Below, one piece after another: positions 61,585-64,000 of a DNA stretch of 64,000 nt. How positions within the stretch are numbered: the stretch's first letter is position 1; the number at the start of each line of letters is the position of its first letter. The notes under the pieces were generated by a model. That model was not told where the DNA came from. It did not search any database and saw only the letters and a program-made list of their open reading frames with translations. This DNA comes from Candidatus Limiplasma pullicola. GTDB taxonomy: Bacteria; Bacillota; Clostridia; Christensenellales; Aristaeellaceae. Both the position numbers and the translations under genes were made by a program. The stretch spans positions 36,840-100,839 of the forward strand of contig DVIV01000050.1 of assembly GCA_018710985.1 (NCBI GenBank), written 5' to 3'.

Positions 61585-61750
61585 GGGAACCCGCTCCTTT
61601 TTGATCAATGCATGCAAAGGCGCAGGGCTCCACGGGGACAGGCCGGTTCAAGCCAAATGCTTCGCGCGCGCGTCCCCTGCCCTGCGCGAAGCAGCATCAA
61701 TGCAAAGAGGCAGCCTCATCCGGCCCCTCCCCCTTTCATGGCCGTGTATC

Positions 61751-62776
61751 TCAAAGAATCAGCATAGCATCCCCAAAGGAAAAGAAACGATAGCGTTCCT
61801 CTACCGCCTCGCGATAGACGCGCAGCGCCTCCTCCCGCCCCATCAGGGCGGAAATGAGCATCAGAAGCGTGCTCTGCGGCAGATGGAAGTTGGTGATCAG
61901 CGCGTCGGTCGCGTGGAAGGCATAGCCGGGCGTGATGAAAATGCCTGTGTCGCCGCTCTGGGCACGCACGATCCCATCCTCGCCGGTGACGGTCTCCAGC
62001 GTGCGCACGCTGGTGGTGCCCACGCACACGCAGCGTCCGCCTGAAGCGCGCGCGGCGTTGATGCGCGCCGCCGCTTCCGACGGCACCTCATAGTGCTCCA
62101 CATGCATATGGTGTTGGCTCAAATCCTCCGTTTTCACAGGACGGAAGGTGCCCAGACCCACATGAAGCACAATCGGCACCACGTCCACGCCCATTCCGCG
62201 CACGCGGTCGAGTAGCTCCGGCGTAAAGTGCAGGCCGGCCGTAGGCGCGGCGGCGCTGCCTTCCTCGCGGGCATAGACGGTCTGATAGCGGGTCTTGTCC
62301 ATCAACTTTTCATGGATGTAGGGCGGAAGCGGCATCTGGCCCAGCTCGTCCAGAATTTCCTCGAACACGCCCTGATAGTGAAAGCGCACCTTGCGCCCGC
62401 CGTCCTCGGCGTTGTCGATGATCTCCGCACGGAGCAGCCCTTCGCCAAACACGCATATGGTTCCAGGGCGAAGCCTGCGGCCCGGCCGCACCAGCGCCTC
62501 CCATACGTCGCGCTCCAGGCGTTTGAGCAAAAGCAGCTCCACCGGCACGCCGGTGTCCTCCTTCTGCCCCAGCAGCCGCGCGGGAATCACCTTGGTCTCG
62601 TTGATGACCAGCGCGTCGCCTGCCCGCAGGAGCTGCGGCAGATCATAGAAATGCAGATGCCTGACGCTGCGGTCCGCGCGGTCGTACACCAGCAGGCGGC
62701 TGTGGTCGCGAGGCTCGATGGGCGTCTGCGCGATCAGCTCCTGCGGAAGCTCGTAGTCAAAATCGCTGGTTTTCAT
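61751..62776 (-). CDS. queA: S-adenosylmethionine:tRNA ribosyltransferase-isomerase QueA
   Basis: 341 residues, normal. Family landmarks: [12 protein letters not shown] at the start, [39 protein letters not shown], and [11 protein letters not shown]. It makes epoxyqueuosine from preQ1 at tRNA wobble position 34. The ATG overlaps the ruvB stop by four bases, the ruvAB-queA arrangement common in bacteria. No tgt is in the window; it may lie elsewhere. Confidence 0.97.
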   Translation of the reverse strand: MKTSDFDYELPQELIAQTPIEPRDHSRLLVYDRADRSVRHLHFYDLPQLLRAGDALVINETKVIPARLLGQKEDTGVPVELLLLKRLERDVWEALVRPGRRLRPGTICVFGEGLLRAEIIDNAEDGGRKVRFHYQGVFEEILDELGQMPLPPYIHEKLMDKTRYQTVYAREEGSAAAPTAGLHFTPELLDRVRGMGVDVVPIVLHVGLGTFRPVKTEDLSQHHMHVEHYEVPSEAAARINAARASGGRCVCVGTTSVRTLETVTGEDGIVRAQSGDTGIFITPGYAFHATDALITNFHLPQSTLLMLISALMGREEALRVYREAVEERYRFFSFGDAMLIL

Positions 62777-63801
62777 ATTCTCAGCTGTTCCCCCTCATCA
62801 GGCGGCGTCTGCGGCTTGCGGCCCAGGTGTTCATAGGCGGCAGGCATGACCACGCGCCCTCTGGGCGTGCGCGTCAGGAAGCCCAGCTGCATCAGGTACG
62901 GCTCGTAGACGTCCTCGATGGTGGAGGCGTCCTCGCCCGTCATCGCGCTCAGCGTTTCCAGACCGACCGGCCCGCCAGCGAACTTGTCGATCATGGTTTC
63001 CAGCATGGCGCGGTCCAGCTTTTCCAGCCCCAGCTCGTCCACGTCCAAAAGGTCCATGCCCTGCCGGGCCACCTCCAGCGTAATCACGCCCCCCGCCCGG
63101 ATCTGCGCAAAGTCGCGCACGCGGCGGAGCATTCGGTTGGCGATACGCGGCGTGCCGCGGCTGCGGCGGGCGATTTCCAGAATGCCCGCGTCATCCGCTC
63201 GCACGTTCAGAATGCCCGCGCTGCGCCGTACGATGGCCGCGAGCTCCTCTGGCGAATACATCTCCAGCCGAAACAGAATGCCAAAGCGGTCGCGCAGGGG
63301 CGCGCTCAAAAGGCCAGCACGCGTGGTGGCCCCCACCAGCGTAAAGCGAGGCAGATCCAGACGAATGCTGCGCGCCGTAGGTCCCTTGCCGATCATGATA
63401 TCCAGCGCGTAATCCTCCATGGCGGGATAAAGCACTTCCTCCACAGAGCGGCTGAGGCGGTGAATCTCGTCGATGAAGAGCACGTCGCCGTCGCTTAAAT
63501 TGGTCAGGATGCTCGCCAGGTCGCCCGCCTTTTCGATGGCGGGGCCGCTGGTGATACGGATGTTTTGCCCCATCTCGGCGGCGATGATGCCCGCCAGCGT
63601 AGTCTTGCCCAGGCCCGGCGGGCCATAGAGCAAAAGGTGGTCCAAAGGCTCGTGACGCTTGAGCGCCGCCTCAATGGAGATATGCAGATTCCGCTTGACA
63701 GCCTCCTGACCGATGTATTCCCGCAGGGTTTTGGGGCGCAGGCTCTGCTCCTGCTCATCCTCGCCCTGCCGGAAGCCCGTGGAAACGATGCGGTCGTCCA
63801 T
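62773..63801 (-). CDS. ruvB: Holliday junction branch-migration ATPase RuvB
   Basis: 342 residues. Opening [11 protein letters not shown], Walker [10 protein letters not shown] (about 60-68), Walker B L-F-I-D-E-I-H-R, sensor and Arg-finger region [17 protein letters not shown], and a C-terminal winged helix ([16 protein letters not shown]). It forms the hexameric motor that acts with RuvA. AGAGGGGAT precedes the ATG, 20 bases after ruvA. Confidence 0.98.
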   Translation of the reverse strand: MDDRIVSTGFRQGEDEQEQSLRPKTLREYIGQEAVKRNLHISIEAALKRHEPLDHLLLYGPPGLGKTTLAGIIAAEMGQNIRITSGPAIEKAGDLASILTNLSDGDVLFIDEIHRLSRSVEEVLYPAMEDYALDIMIGKGPTARSIRLDLPRFTLVGATTRAGLLSAPLRDRFGILFRLEMYSPEELAAIVRRSAGILNVRADDAGILEIARRSRGTPRIANRMLRRVRDFAQIRAGGVITLEVARQGMDLLDVDELGLEKLDRAMLETMIDKFAGGPVGLETLSAMTGEDASTIEDVYEPYLMQLGFLTRTPRGRVVMPAAYEHLGRKPQTPPDEGEQLRI

Positions 63802-63821
63802 GCCCTATCCCCTCTTCCAAA

Positions 63822-64000
63822 TCACATGTTTTGCGCCATGTGGCGCAGGGCCAGCTTGATCAGCTCGTCCGGCGTCTCCGCCTGGCCCTTGACGCCCTTG
63901 AGCGCGGCGGCCGCCTCCTGCGGCGTGTATCCCAGCGACTTGAGCGCCAGCAGCGCCTCACCCAGCGCATCCTGCGCGGGCGCATCGGGCTCGATGGCAA
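63822..64000 (-). CDS. ruvA: RuvA, C-terminal part (continues outside window)
   Basis: Only the last ~59 codons are present. They encode RuvA domain III: L-G-E-A-L-L-A-L-K-S-L-G-Y-T-P-Q-E-A-A-A-A-L then T-P-D-E-L-I-K-L-A-L-R-H-M, the RuvB-contacting helical domain, with TGA at 63824-63822. The 5' end lies beyond base 64000 on the minus strand. It completes the ruvA-ruvB-queA order. Confidence 0.93.
   Translation of the reverse strand, partial: AIEPDAPAQDALGEALLALKSLGYTPQEAAAALKGVKGQAETPDELIKLALRHMAQNM

Overview
The window is GC-rich and densely coded. It most resembles the chromosome of a spore-forming or sporulation-derived member of the Clostridia (Firmicutes). Supporting signs are the IspH-ribosomal S1 fusion next to a Cmk-PlsC fusion, a SpoIID-type protein, a SpoVK/CbbX-type AAA protein, a HutP-family protein, the GGGtGRT protein with its NifU-like partner, T-box control, clear Shine-Dalgarno sites with several GTG and TTG starts, and many rho-independent terminators. 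I cannot fix the genus. No phage, insertion sequence, integrase or CRISPR array is visible, so this looks like core chromosome.

Layout: 1-3.7 kb holds the end of a PotBCD polyamine-type ABC operon followed by nagA. 3.8-7.6 kb (minus) holds a MotA/ExbB-like channel protein, an OmpA/MotB-like protein with a long coiled coil, and three small membrane-anchored proteins. 7.7-12.1 kb has a SpoIID-domain protein and divergent feoAB. 12.2-16.3 kb (minus) has an ECF sigma factor, its presumed anti-sigma factor and two tandem orphan solute-binding paralogues. 16.5-18.6 kb has two unknown envelope proteins and tRNA-Pro(GGG). 18.8-23.3 kb is a complete polyamine operon headed by an XRE-cupin regulator. 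23.4-27.8 kb is a run of single genes (hydrolase, YitT-like, ZIP transporter, XRE-S24 regulator, M29-type peptidase).

27.9-30 kb carries the GGGtGRT/NifU-like pair with a perfect upstream promoter and a short structured RNA. 30-37 kb has an M56 BlaR1-like sensor and a three-gene envelope/AAA operon. 37-40.1 kb has a Rho homologue with lost catalytic residues and an RNA methylase. 40.3-47.4 kb has DUF2975/YozG-like, IspH-S1, Cmk-PlsC, HutP-like, a 6S RNA gene, NadR and an unknown membrane protein. 47.4-52.3 kb is a Liv branched-chain amino acid ABC operon. 52.6-55.7 kb is a T-box-controlled aromatic amino acid ABC transporter. 55.8-64 kb has an MFS protein, pyrG, a DUF1846 gene, a second MFS protein and queA-ruvB-ruvA.

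The points most worth following are: the MotA/OmpA-type motor-like locus; the Rho homologue lacking the Walker A lysine and catalytic glutamate; the phenylalanine-type T-box on a TrpXYP-family transporter; the unidentified small RNA and 30-base palindrome ahead of the NifU-like/GGGtGRT pair; and the absence of canonical lipoboxes on all six solute-binding proteins.
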